A DNA stretch of 64,000 nt from the NCBI RefSeq assembly GCF_018991925.1, contig NW_024725489.1, positions 6,138,726-6,202,725 of the forward strand, written 5' to 3'. This document shows, in pieces, positions 1-11,137 of this stretch (its first letter is position 1; every line of letters begins with the position of its first letter). A model generated the notes under the pieces. It saw only the letters and a list, made by a program, of their open reading frames with translations, ran no database searches and was not told where the DNA came from. This stretch comes from Homarus americanus. Taxonomy: Eukaryota; Arthropoda; Malacostraca; Decapoda; Nephropidae. A program made the translations under genes and the position numbers.

Positions 1-447
1 CAACAATAATAATAATAAAACTGATAAAAAAAAACTCAATCCTGATATCAATTTTCTCTCCATAAGTTCATTAATATTTTGACGTGTTTACAATCTTTCT
101 CCTTCACAGTAAAAAACATCTTGTAATGACCCGAGCAGATCCACCACCCAAGGACCTTAAGGAAAATACTACAATAAGGTGTTTTTTATCGTCATTTCAA
201 ACCTCATACTGACCCTTGTCACTGTAATCTTAACCGCCTCCCCCCCCCCCTCCCTTAAGTCGAGTCACCTGCCAGAGATAAACCGTGAGGGATGTGTTTT
301 GACGTTTACGGCTGGTTTATTGTTGATAGCGGAGTGGGGGAGAATGGCAACAGTGGTTTAAGTGATGGTTTATGTGGTGTACGGACGTGGCATCACTGAT
401 AATTTGACTGAGAGGTTTGTTGGTGAAGCTTGACTGGCTCCTTGTGG

Positions 448-448
<1 letters not shown>

Positions 449-479
<31 letters not shown>
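449..479. repeat. (TG)n microsatellite, short allele
   Basis: About 15 TG dinucleotides. The matching site in contig B (10387-10474) has about 44. It gives rise to spurious Cys-Val and Thr-His open frames on both strands. Confidence 0.95.
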
Positions 480-480
<1 letters not shown>

Positions 481-1087
481 GTGTATGTATGTGTGTTTGT
501 GTTTGTAAACAAGGGAGCATACGCACAGACTCCACATATATATATAATTTTCAGAAAAACACCAGACACGGACATAGGCGATAAAAAATAAAAAACAACC
601 CAGAATATATAACGAACTGATAAGACGACAAATACTGTGAGGTATAACTGTTGCATATACATATATGTAAACACATATGCAACCAGATCTACAGTTGTGT
701 ATGAAGAAAACTTCCAACACACACACACACATATATATGCACACTTAATGAACCTGAGAGAGACAAGCACACACTGAGTCTTACAGCCAATATAAAAGAA
801 GGTTACGTGTGTCGGCAATGAACTAGTTTTCAAGAGGGTGAGTGTCTTCTATATATGTTGTGAGTCCAGGTGGGGCGAGGCTGGCGTGTGTCAACAGTGA
901 CGTCACACCCTGCCTGGGTCACACAGGCTGTGTTTAGTCTCCTGGGCACCAAGGAGGGTCACCTGTGGTCTGGGTATGGCCTGGGTATTTGCATATATAA
1001 ATACACGCGGAAATATGTATATTTAAATAAGCAAACATACAGCCGTTTTTATAACCCTGTGGGCGTGTGGGCTCACGCACGCACTCA

Positions 1088-1088
1088 A

Positions 1089-1139
<51 letters not shown>
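1088..1139. repeat. (CA)n microsatellite, with (TG)n nearby
   Basis: About 25 CA units, followed at 1171-1190 by a short TG run. The contig B counterpart is 11084-11135, apparently of the same length. Confidence 0.95.
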
Positions 1140-1141
<2 letters not shown>

Positions 1142-1298
1142 CTGTCTCTCTTCTCTGTCTTTGTATATATTGTGTGTGTGTGTGTGTCAGTGTGTGTGTC
1201 AATGGAGTTCTTAAAATAACATTGATCTCTTAAGTTCACTAATCACTTACAAGTACCAGCCATTATTTAAGATATAATTAACTCTATTAGTGGTTTTG

Positions 1299-1440
1299 TG
1301 GCCGAGTGACTTCTTCACTCACATTATGTCCGGAGCACTCTTAGTCCACCCAGTTGTAATTAGGTACCTAACTTTACGGGTAAGGAGGTGAAGACAGTCG
1401 AGTGCAGTGCCGGTCACGCTGCCTCCCTGCGTACTGAAGG
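1299..1440. repeat. Possible SINE-like fragment (low support)
   Basis: The sequence tggccgagtga at 1299-1309 resembles a tRNA/SINE A box. About 90 bp on, ctaactttacgggtaaggaggtgaag and the bases after it resemble the downstream part of the candidate SINE at 6405-6560. I see no clear B box, so this may be a decayed or unrelated copy. Contig B counterpart about 11295-11436. Confidence 0.2.
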
Positions 1441-1859
1441 CTTCGTACACAGTGAGCTATATTTACGCTGTTCCTAATGTGCAGTCATGCCTATGGGATC
1501 CACTGTCAAGTCTTGTCAGCTCATTACCCACTGATCTATTGAAGTAACTACAATGAGGCTTCTGTAACTCCTGATATACTCAGAGGGTTAAGTCATCATC
1601 GTTCTTATACGGCCGAGTCATTGTAATCAGGCAATTGAATCATCATACTCAAGTGGTTAGGTAGAATTCCCTATTTTGGGCACTGGATGAGGCGTCTCTC
1701 TCCTTGCACTGATACACTGATACACATATATTCGTACTTAGTGGAACAGGTAAATAAAAACCTCAGTATATTTCGTGATCTGAGACATAACTGTATGGCA
1801 TTGGAGTGACTGTTTACTCCCAATCGTGTAAGAACTGTCAGACTGGGACATACTAAGGA

Positions 1860-2290
1860 TCTGAAGTCACCAGTTAGTTAGTCCAAGTGACGAAAGAGTT
1901 GAAAGATTGGTGCATATTGAAGCATTGAAGTCACCAGGAAGAAATAATAGTCCGGTATGTAGTTGGTGATGTCATTTGTTAATTCCACCCGTGATGTGAT
2001 TGATGACATTAGTATACGTACTGAAGGAATGAAATCACCATTAATTTATATACCAATAACATGAATGGTGAAAGATTGGTACTTACATACGCATTGAAAT
2101 CACCATTAATTTATATACCTATAACATGAATGGTGAAAGATTGGTACTTATATACGCATTGAAATCACCAATAATATATCGGTAAGTTACTCAGGCGTTG
2201 AAATCACCAGCAGTCTAATCTTCACTGACGTTAGAACTGACAAGACTGGTGCTATAGCTGTTACTTAATCACCAAAGTCACCAGGAATTT
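1860..2290. repeat. Degenerate 65-bp tandem repeat with gaaatcacca motif
   Basis: Two clear adjacent 65-bp units start at 2031 and 2096, and a third begins at 2161. The motif gaa[a/g]tcacca recurs in more decayed form near 1865, 1928, 2199 and 2270, so an older array extends both ways. Each unit also carries ggtgaaagattggta. The contig B counterpart is about 11856-12286. Confidence 0.8.
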
Positions 2291-2731
2291 CTATAACTTA
2301 TGATACACTCTGTACAATTAGTATTTAAAGGTACATATTAAAGGTAAACTATCTTGAGTGTTTATTCAGGTGAGGACGTCAATAGATCAGGTAAGACTAT
2401 CAACAAATAGCATTCGAGTATAATGTTACAACCTTGATTTTGTTTACATGACTCTCTTTTGTTTATTTTACTTGCAACAACTTAATACTATTTGCTTGGT
2501 ACAGTATCTTATTGTCTGTTTGATTGCTTGATACAGTCATTTATAGTTAGTTTGGTGTTTGTGAATGTAGAAGGGAATTATCTTAAACTACAGAACTAAA
2601 AGAAATTATACAGTAAATTATAGAGGATGATAATTGTAGTTATAAATATATGTAGATAATGATAAGGGGAATATTATTACTATGTAGATGAAGAGAGTAT
2701 AGATGCCTAGATACCAGTGTTCTTAATGAGA

Positions 2732-2905
2732 GATCAGGTGTGTGTGGTGGAGGTCAGGTGTGTGGGGGAGGTCAGATGTGTGGGGGGAGGGAAGTCAGGT
2801 ATGTGAGTGGAGGTCAGGTATGTGAGGGCAGGTTCAGGTGTGTGGGAAGGGAGGTCAGGTGTGTGAGGGAGGTCAGGTGTGAGGGAGGTCAGGTGTTCCT
2901 CTCCC
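2732..2905. repeat. Minisatellite, aggtcaggtgtgtgngggag type
   Basis: About nine variable units of 15-25 bp built on ggtcaggtgtgtg. The open frame over it (2740-3024) is a Gly/Val-rich by-product. The contig B copy is 12728-12901. Confidence 0.85.
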
Positions 2906-4300
2906 AGCTGAGAAAAAAAGGTCAGAGCTGTCCGTCACACCGTTACCCTACATGGCCCAGGATTATCTCAGGGTCACTTAGGGCAATTCTGGTTACACGA
3001 GCCAAATATATAACCCGGGTATAGAGATAACTACGAGCTCCCTTTATTAAATACAGGTCATGAAATAGTTATTGTATGAATGGAATATATTATTATGGGT
3101 TATGGTATATCCGAATATTAAGCAGCTTAAGGAGGAATTCGTTATCCATGGACCGTATACATACCGGATTTGTGTTTATTATCCGAACACAGGATGGTCA
3201 GATACAGGAGTGGCTATTGTTTAATTAACCGGATAAAAAAACCGGGTCAGGATCCACTACTCGTGAAAGAAGTAACCTCAGGCAGCATTTGGTCTCGGGT
3301 AAGTATCTGTCTTAGTAACAGAAGCGATGTTGAGGGAATCGTAAGAGACCCGGTTGAGTTCGGTTCAGTGTTTGTTGTTCGTATATTAAATGGTAATGTA
3401 TAGTTGAGGACAATATTACCTGAACAATTGATAGTATCTGGCATGTGAGTGTTTAAGGATCATTTAGTGAAGAGGACTGGAATTTCAACGTATTTTTTGA
3501 GATTTTGTTGTTGTACTAAGGAGTATTTTTTTGTGTTTTGTGGTTCCAATATATGATAAAAAACAGCATAATTAGATATAACGTAATCATATATGACCCC
3601 GGAAGTAGATACCAGATATTGACAAGTGTTTAAAGAGTTCTGTCCGCAACTGTACGTTACTGAAACCAGATAACCGAGTACTACTGCCAAGGAGGTAACA
3701 ACAAGACTTTCGGGTCAACAATGGTATGTGGAGATGACCTACCTGCCCCCCCCCCTACCCCCCATCCCCTCCCCCACCCGTCCACCCCTACGGACAGTGA
3801 CCGCCAAGTGGATTCAGCGGGTGTAGGGGGCGTGTACCGGGTACTGCAGGCAACCAACAACCCTTCCCCCAGTCATAAATCTGTGACCTCGGGAGCCCGG
3901 TATGGCACGCGTGGGGTCACCTCCTTCACCTCTATTAATCTCAATTTGCATATCTGCGTCAGGTGAGTGTCCGCCCCCTACACGCTGGTCTTGTCACACA
4001 CTCAAGCTTCACCTGCCACTCACAGACCTCTCGGTGACTCTACTCTGACCCTCTGTTGTCATCTTGATCTGAGGTTAATTACATACACACACACACCCAC
4101 ACACAAGCAAGGCGGCGACCTTTCTTGACCTAATATAAGTTCTTCTGATCTTTTGTGAACTTAAACGAGGACGATTCAAGAGTTGATTGACCTGACGAGC
4201 CAAGGTAAAGTAAACATAGTGAAGGTGGTATGTACGGTAGGTAGAGGAGGCGCATTTCCTTGACTCGGGGTGCTGGTGATGGAGGGGTGAGGAGGAGGAG
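2906..4300. other. No gene recognised
   Basis: Mixed-composition sequence with a C-rich run (3742-3780) and several short open frames (3170-3403, 3247-3444, 3460-3690). They overlap on opposite strands, lack recognisable domains and are the same in both contig copies, so they give no evidence of selection. The contig B counterpart is about 12902-14296. Confidence 0.6.
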
Positions 4301-4830
4301 AGGTGTGGAGGAATTTGGAGGGGGTGTGGGGGGGGATTTGAAGGGATTTGAAGAGGTGTGGAGGAATATAGAGGGATTTGGAGGGGTGTGGAAGATCATG
4401 GAGGGGGCGCGGAGGGGGTAGAGGAGCATGGAGGGGCGTAAAGAAGCATGAAGGACATAGATGAGCATTGAGGGGCATGAAAGTGTGTGAAGGAGCATGA
4501 AGGGCATAGGCGAGCATGGTGGGGGCCTGGAGAAAAAAGATTCCCGTAGTTGATGGATGGAAATGGATAGAGGTAGAGATAGAGGGACTGATACAATTAA
4601 GATAAGTGGATGGTCTACGGGTGGACGAGAGTGAATAGTGGATGGTCTACGGGCGGATGAGAGTGGATAGTGGATGGTATACGGGTGTGCGAGAGTGCAC
4701 AGTGGATAGTCTACAGGTGGATGAATGTAGATAGTGGATAGATGGAAGAAATTAGGATTCCTGGTGATATGAAAAAGTGGATAGGATTGAAGGATAGGAA
4801 GTGGATAAGAGTGGATAGTTGAAAGGACAG
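4300..4830. repeat. G-rich short tandem repeats, then a 32-bp minisatellite
   Basis: 4300-4520 holds variants of ggaggggtgtggaagga and gagcatgaaggg. 4590-4740 holds about four units of 32 bp built on gtggatggtctacgggtgga. Several A/B copy substitutions fall here. The contig B counterpart is about 14290-14824. Confidence 0.75.
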
Positions 4831-4859
4831 TCAGAGATGTGATAAATGGAGAAGACAGG

Positions 4860-5098
4860 TAGTCACGATGAAGAAGAAAGTAAGGAAGAAGGAAATGGAC
4901 AAGAAAAAGAAGGAAAATAAGAGAAGAGGAAAATAAAAGACGGGAAATAAATAAAAATAGAAGAAATAAAAGAAACGAGAAATAAGATAAAAAATAAATA
5001 AATAATTAAGAAAAAAAAAGAAAAGAAGAAAAAAGTCGAAAAAACAAGAATAAAAACAGAAGCAAAGAAACAAAAACAAAATCAGACGAAAAGAAGAC
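4860..5098. repeat. A/G-rich low-complexity tract
   Basis: Nearly pure purine (mostly A) on the plus strand, which makes a Phe-rich frame on the minus strand (4831-5100) that is not a protein. The contig B counterpart is 14854-15092. Confidence 0.85.
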
Positions 5099-5533
5099 AA
5101 TCAACATCTCTTCCTTCTCTCAGACATCATCACTGGAACATGTAAATCAGTGTAAACAAAACCGCAGCTATTGTCTACAGCGTATTGTAAACCAGAGGCA
5201 ATCAGTAGCATATCTCACTACACGATCTATGTACCAACGAGCCATAAGTAATGTGTATAGACTATAGAAACTCCCCTAAACTATGACTACTGTTATGTAT
5301 TTAAAGGTTTGAATAGTATAAACACTAAATACTCTTCCATTTAGGTGTTTGTGAAGTCTCTTAAATGGGATCTCAGAGTTAGTTACGATGCTCTTTTGTT
5401 TTGTGGGTTCTGTAATGATATTTATTGTATCTTCGAGGCCAAAACTTTATTGTTATGGGTAATTTGGACTCTTGAGGTGATTAAATATGCTTTTTAAGGT
5501 TCAATTCAGGGTTTTATTAGGTTCATAGACCCG

Positions 5534-6193
5534 CAATGAGGTCTTCTATACATACACAGGTTCTAATAGACACACCATGAGGTCTTCTATACATACACAG
5601 GTTCTAATAGACACACCATGAGGTCTTCTATACATACACAGGTTCTAATAGACACACCATGAGGTCTTCTATACATACTCAGGTTCTAATAGACACACCA
5701 TGAGGTCTTCTATACATACACAGGTTCTAATAGACACACCATGAGGTCTTCTATACATACACAGGTTCTAATAGACACACCATGAGGTCTTCTATACATA
5801 CACAGGTTCTATACACCATGAGGTCTTCTATACATACACAGGTTCTAATAGACACACCATGAGGAGGTTCTCATTCATACATACAGGTTCTAATACACCA
5901 TGGTCTTCTAATACACACCATGAGGTCTTCTATACATACACAGGTTCTAATACACACCATGAGGTCTTCTATACATACACAGGTTCTAATAGACACACCA
6001 TGAGGTCTTCTATACATACACAGGTTCTAATAGACACACCATGAGGTCTTCTATACATACACAGGTTCTAATAGACACACCATGAGGTCTTCTATACATA
6101 CTCAGGTTCTAATAGACACACCATGAGGTCTTCTATACATACACAGGTTCTAATAGACACACCATGAGGTCTTCTATACATACACAGGTTCTC
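5534..6193. repeat. 41-bp minisatellite, long allele (~16 units)
   Basis: Tandem units of 41 bp built on atgaggtcttctatacatac followed by acaggttctaatagacacacc. About 16-17 units, with two shortened or broken ones near 5810-5930. The contig B copy has only four. Most units are identical, which suggests recent expansion or contraction. Confidence 0.97.
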
Positions 6194-6404
6194 AACACAG
6201 TATTGGGCGACTATGAACCCATGACCCTGAGCTGCTCTTCCTGTGACTCCTATGGCTAATGTTCCTCCTGACTGAGGTGTGAGAGTATAACTTTATGGCT
6301 CATTTAAGATATGTAAAAGATTATGGCTAAAAATTATGTCTAAATTGTACTGAAATTCTAAGGTATTTATACTTTCTTTCATCCGTAATTAGAGAGAAAT
6401 TTTG

Positions 6405-6560
6405 GGGGGTGGCTGACTGGTTATAGCACTCGTTTCCTGTTCTAGATGTCACCGGTTCTGACCCGGAACACCTAATTCTACAGTTGGGGAAGTGAAGGAG
6501 GTCGAGTTCACTTCTTGGTCATACTGTCCCTCACGGGCCAGTCAGTCCTGTGAGACACTT
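6405..6560 (+). repeat. Candidate tRNA-derived SINE fragment
   Basis: The sequence tggctgactgg (6410-6420) fits a pol III A box, and ggttctgaccc (6454-6464) resembles a B box (GGTTCRANNCC with one mismatch), with tRNA-like spacing. The tail, with gtgaaggaggtcgag, resembles part of 1370-1440. It is not a foldable tRNA gene as far as I can see. The contig B counterpart is about 15894-16049. Confidence 0.4.
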
Positions 6561-6654
6561 TCACTCTCAAAGGAAAAAGTGAAGTAAAAGTGTTTGAAAA
6601 TTCAGTCCGTGGAGTGTAGGTAGCCGGTAGTTAAGAGTCACCTTTGACGTATAG

Positions 6655-7190
6655 TCTTTTGTTTCGTGTGGGTTTATGAGTACAGTGTTGCCAGGTAGGT
6701 GAGACGCCCGTGTCTGAGTGTAAGTTATACACGGTAGTTAATAAACAAGTAAAATACGACCTTTGAATTGATAATACTGAGCCTTGTTCAGGTAGATGGC
6801 GCAGTGCCTCTTTTGTTTATCTTTGACGTATGGGTGTAGTGTTGCCACACCTCCGCCTAGGAAGATGAGAGGCAGTAACCCCCGACAACCTTGGTAAAGA
6901 GTACTTTTCAGTTGGTAACACTGGCTCCTGTACAGGTAGATGACGCAATGTCTTCCCTTCTGTTTATCACTGATTTATGGATGCAGTGTTACCAGGACTT
7001 ATTGTAGGGAGATGCGACACTAACATAGGGGTATGACGTTAGCATTCTGGTGAACTATAACTTTCGGCATTGGCAACAACTGTTTTGGCAACGATAGGTG
7101 ACACAATATCTCTTCCTTTTGTTTAATTTTATGGTTCATGAGGACAGTGTTACCAGAGCCTCGAGCAGGGAGATGAGCTGTTCAGTAGTG
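6655..7190. repeat. Degenerate ~150-bp tandem repeat, 4 copies
   Basis: A block with tttTgttt, a short spacer, then [t/g/a]acagtgttgccagg recurs at 6657, 6811, 6958 and 7117, about 150 bp apart. Most copies are preceded by gtagatg[g/a]cgca[g/a]tg. Divergence is high, so the array is old. The contig B counterpart is about 16144-16679. Confidence 0.7.
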
Positions 7191-8160
7191 GCTTACAAAC
7201 TGGAGAGAGGGAGGGGTGAGGTGGAAGGGGGAGGGTGAGGTGGTGAGGTGGAAGGGAGGGAGGGGTGAGGTGCAGAGGTGAGGAGGGAGGGAGGGGTGAG
7301 GTGGAAGGGGGGGAGGTGGAAGGGGGAGGGAGGGTGAGGTGGAAGGGGGGAGGGGTGAGGTGGAAGGGAGGGTGAGGTAGGGAGAGGGAGGGTGAGGTGG
7401 AAGGGAGGGAGGGGGGTGAGGTGGAAGGGGGGAGGGTGAGGTGGAAGGGGAGGTAGGGGGGTGGGGTGGGAAGGGGGAGGGTGAGGTGGAAGGGGAGGGA
7501 GGGGTGAGGTGGAAGGGAGGGAGGGTGAGGTGGAAGGGGAGGGGGGAGGGAGTGAGGGTGGAAGGGGAGGGAGGGGTGAGGTGGAAGGGGGAGGGAGGGG
7601 TGAGGTGTGGAGGGGAGGGAGGTGGGAGGGAGGGTGAGGTGGAAGGAGGGAGGTGGGGTGGAAGGGAGGTGGGGTGGAAGGGGAGGGAGGGGTGGGGTGC
7701 AGGATAGAGGGTTGAGGGTACAGAGAGAGAGAGGGGTGAGGTGCAGGATAGAAGGAGGTGAGGTGGAAGGGAGGGAGGGGTGAGGTGCAGGACAGAGGGA
7801 GGGTTGAGGTGCAGGAGAGGGAGGGGTGAGGTGGAAGGGAGGGAGGTGGTGAGGTGCAGGATAGGGGAGGGTGAGGTGGAAAGGAAGAAGAAAGGGTGAA
7901 GTGAAGGAGACAGGAGTGTGTGAGTATAAGGGTGAGGGCAGAATGAGGGTGAAAAGGGAGTAGTGGCGTGGATTGCAAAGAGAGCTGAGGAGTAGTAAGG
8001 GGGCATGGATGACGTGGGGGAGGAGATGGGGAGGGAAGGGGAGTGAGAGAAAGTAGACGAGGAGAGAGGGCGGGGGGATAATAAATAGAGTGAATGACAT
8101 TGAGGGAGTGAGGGACGGAGGAGGGTGAAGGGGGTGAAATGTGGGGGGTGGAGGTGAATG
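7190..8160. repeat. Polypurine G-rich minisatellite
   Basis: About 1 kb almost free of C on the plus strand, built on ggtgaggtggaagggaggga with units of about 20-30 bp. Tracts such as gggagggagggg fit G-quadruplex rules. The Pro/Ser/Leu/His-rich minus-strand frames (7150-8100 and two overlapping frames) come from this composition and are open in all three frames. The contig B counterpart is 16679-17650. Confidence 0.95.
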
Positions 8161-8279
8161 AGTGGGCTAGTGGAGGGATCTAGGATGAGGGGCGAGGGGA
8201 AAGGCTATGGCATAAGGGGGCGTGTGAGGGTTCTGCGTAAGGGAGGTGTGTGGGAGGGGCGTGTTTACGGGCGTGTTGG

Positions 8280-8520
8280 AGGATATAAAGGGATTATGTG
8301 ATGGGGCGTGTGAGGAGGGAGGCGTGTGAGGAGGAGGCGTGTGGGAAGGCGTGTGGGGGCGTGTGAGGGAGGCGTGTAAGGAGGCGTGTGAGAGAAGGCG
8401 TGGAGGAGGAGGAGGCGTGTAAGGAAGGCGTGTGAGAGAGGGAGGAAGAAGATGTGTGGGAGGGGAGTACAAGGGGGGCATACGAGGGGCGTGTGAAGTG
8501 TGGCATGTGAGGAAGACGTA
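8280..8520. repeat. ggcgtgtgaggagg minisatellite
   Basis: Short variable units of about 14-20 bp around ggcgtgtgagg[g/a], lying between the polypurine tract and the GC-rich satellite edge. The contig B counterpart is 17769-18010. Confidence 0.85.
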
Positions 8521-8540
8521 CGAGGCGTGCGTAGGGAAGT

Positions 8541-9316
8541 CCAGGAGGGTCCTGGGGGGGAAGGGGGGCACCGTCACCATTGGGAAAGTACCCGGGGGCT
8601 CACCCACCCCTGAGAGGGTCCCTGGGGCCGTCACCGCCCTTAAAAGGCCCCTGTGGGCGCCGCTGCCGCTGGCTGAGCCCCCAGCGGCTCTAAAGCCCCA
8701 GAAGGGCCCCCTGGGCTCAACGCCCCTGTGGGAGGGTCCCTGAGGGCACCACCGCCCCTGGAAGGGTCGCTGGGGGCTCCTCTTCCCTTGGGAGGGCCCC
8801 TGGGGGCGCCGTGAACCCTGAGAGGGTTCCCTGGGGGCTCCGCCGTCGCTGGGACGGCCCATTTCATGAGGGGGGGGGGGGGATGTACTCCCAGGGGACT
8901 TCCCAAAGGCGGTGGAGACCCCAGGGGCCCTCCCAGGGTGCTCTAACAGGGGCGGTGGCATTCCCAGGGTAGCTCCCAGGGGCGACTGTGCCCCCAGCGG
9001 CCCTACCAAATGAAGAGGTGCCCCCAAAGATCCTCCCAAGGGCAGTCGCGACCCCGAGGTCCTTGTCAGGGGCCCTGCCAGGGGCTGTGCCGACCCAGGG
9101 TCCACTTCCATGGGACATGGCGCCCCCATGGGCCGTTCCAAGGGCGGCGGCACCACCAAGACCCTCCCAAAATTGGCGGGGCTCCCAGGTGACTTGCCAG
9201 GGGATTTAGCACCCCCAGCGCCTTTTCCAGGGGCAGCGGCGTTCCCAGGGGCCCTCCCAAAGGTGGCAGAGCCCCCAGGGGCTCTATTAGAGGCGTCCCC
9301 TCAAAGGGATCCAATA
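8541..9316. repeat. Edge of the GC-rich satellite (contig A copy)
   Basis: Diverged 30-bp GC-rich subrepeats like those of the main array, cut by the gap one step before the AT-richer core begins. Same content as 18030-18806. Confidence 0.9.
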
Positions 9317-9416
9317 NNNNNNNNNNNNNNNNNNNNNNNNNNNNNNNNNNNNNNNNNNNNNNNNNNNNNNNNNNNNNNNNNNNNNNNNNNNNNNNNNNNN
9401 NNNNNNNNNNNNNNNN
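9317..9416. other. Assembly gap, exactly 100 N
   Basis: One hundred consecutive N, the conventional fixed-length scaffold gap of unknown true size. It joins contig A, which ends at the edge of the satellite array, to contig B, which starts with an unrelated minisatellite and then repeats contig A. Confidence 1.
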
Positions 9417-9571
9417 AGTGCCATTAGAGTGTCATGTTTACCTCCAGAGTGCCATCAAAGTGCCATGTTTACCTCCAGAGTGCCATTAGAGTGTCATGTT
9501 TACCTCCAGAGTGCCATCAAAGTGCCATGTTTACCTCCAGAGTGCCATTAGAGTGTCATGTTTACCTCCAC
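9417..9571. repeat. 31-bp minisatellite arranged as alternating 62-bp pairs
   Basis: Five units of 31 bp ending in catgtttacctccag. Two variants strictly alternate: one with ccattagagtgtc, the other with ccatcaaagtgcc (order 1-2-1-2-1), so the real repeat is a 62-bp pair. It is clipped on the left by the gap. Confidence 0.95.
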
Positions 9572-9759
9572 TAGTCATATCAATATTAAAGAATAAACAT
9601 TAAGACCACGTAAGGTAATACTTGAGGTCACAGTTTCAAGGTGCTCAGGTCTAAAGACATGCCAACACACAAGACACGCCCACACACAAGACTGACATAC
9701 TACGACTTCTTAGGCGTAGTATTGTGGGCGTATAGAATGGCTTACCTGATGATGGTGAC

Positions 9760-9955
9760 AATAATAATAATAATAATAATAATAATATCAACAACAACAA
9801 CAATAAACACCACCACCACCACCACCACCACCCACCACCTACCACACACCACCACACACCCACCACCACTCACCACTACACCACCACCACCACCACCACC
9901 ACCACCACCACCACCACCACCACCACCTACAACAACAACAATAATAATAATAAAA
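9760..9955. repeat. (AAT)n and (ACC)n microsatellites
   Basis: An AAT run (9760-9787), short ACA units, then about 130 bp of ACC/CAC trinucleotides with interruptions, ending in a second AAT run (about 9937-9952). This lies just left of where contig A similarity starts. The Thr/Pro-rich open frame over it is a by-product. Confidence 0.95.
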
Positions 9956-10386
9956 CTGATAAAAAAAAACTCAATCCTGATATCAATTTTCTCTCCATAA
10001 GTTCATTAATATTTTGACGTGTTTACAATCTTTCTCCTTCACAGTAAAAAACATCTTGTAATGACCCGAGCAGATCCACCACCCAAGGACCTTAAGGAAA
10101 ATACTACAATAAGGTGTTTTTTATCGTCATTTCAAACCTCATACTGACCCTTGTCACTGTAATCTTAAACCCGCCTCCCCCCCCCCCTCCCTTAAGTCGA
10201 GTCACCTGCCAGAGATAAACCGTGAGGGATGTGTTTTGACGTTTACGGCTGGTTTATTGTTGATAGCGGAGTGGGGGAGAATGGCAACAGTGGTTTAAGT
10301 GATGGTTTATGTGGTGTACGGACGTGGCATCACTGATAATTTGACTGAGAGGTTTGTTGGTGAAGCTTGACTGGCTCCTTGTGGCT

Positions 10387-10474
<88 letters not shown>
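10387..10474. repeat. (TG)n microsatellite, long allele
   Basis: About 44 TG dinucleotides, against about 15 at 449-479 in the other copy, between otherwise identical flanks. Confidence 0.97.
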
Positions 10475-10476
<2 letters not shown>

Positions 10477-11084
10477 GTGTATGTATGTGTGTTTGTGTTT
10501 GTAAACAAGGGAGCATACGCACAGACTCCACATATATATATAATTTTCAGAAAAACACCAGACACGGACATAGGCGATAAAAAATAAAAAACAACCCAGA
10601 ATATATAACGAACTGATAAGACGACAAATACTGTGAGGTATAACTGTTGCATATACATATATGTAAACACATATGCAACCAGATCTACAGTTGTGTATGA
10701 AGAAAACTTCCAACACACACACACACATATATATGCACACTTAATGAACCTGAGAGAGACAAGCACACACTGAGTCTTACAGCCAATATAAAAGAAGGTT
10801 ACGTGTGTCGGCAATGAACTAGTTTTCAAGAGGGTGAGTGTCTTCTATATATGTTGTGAGTCCAGGTGGGGCGAGGCTGGCGTGTGTCAACAGTGACGTC
10901 ACACCCTGCCTGGGTCACACAGGCTGTGTTTAGTCTCCTGGGCACCAAGGAGGGTCACCTGTGGTCTGGGTATGGCCTGGGTATTTGCATATATAAATAC
11001 ACGCGGAAATATGTATATTTAAATAAGCAAACATACAGCCGTTTTTATAACCCTGTGGGCGTGTGGGCTCACGCACGCACTCAA

Positions 11085-11137
<53 letters not shown>

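Larger units (their letters stand above)
1..9316. repeat. Contig A: near-identical copy of 9936-18806
   Basis: This stretch matches 9936-18806 in order and orientation over its whole length, and its last bases before the N gap correspond to 18806, where contig B continues without a break. The copies differ in TG-repeat length (449-479 versus 10387-10474), in copy number of a 41-bp minisatellite (5534-6193 versus 15530-15683), and in scattered substitutions clustered around 4150-5000. From about 6200 to the gap I see almost no difference; one is a single G inserted near 18062. No gene is supported in either copy. Confidence 0.95.

Noticed and set aside
3170..3690. Small open frames of 65-77 residues as genes
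   Set aside because: They overlap on opposite strands, have no homology that I recognise and no splice context.
7150..8100. Long Pro/Ser/Leu/His-rich open frames on the minus strand (also 16639-17589)
   Set aside because: All three frames are open because the strand is almost pure C/T; this is composition, not coding.
8167..9159. 330-residue Pro/Gly-rich frame on the minus strand (also 17783-18649)
   Set aside because: It crosses from one minisatellite into the satellite edge, and a single-base difference between the two copies (near 8573/18062) shifts it.
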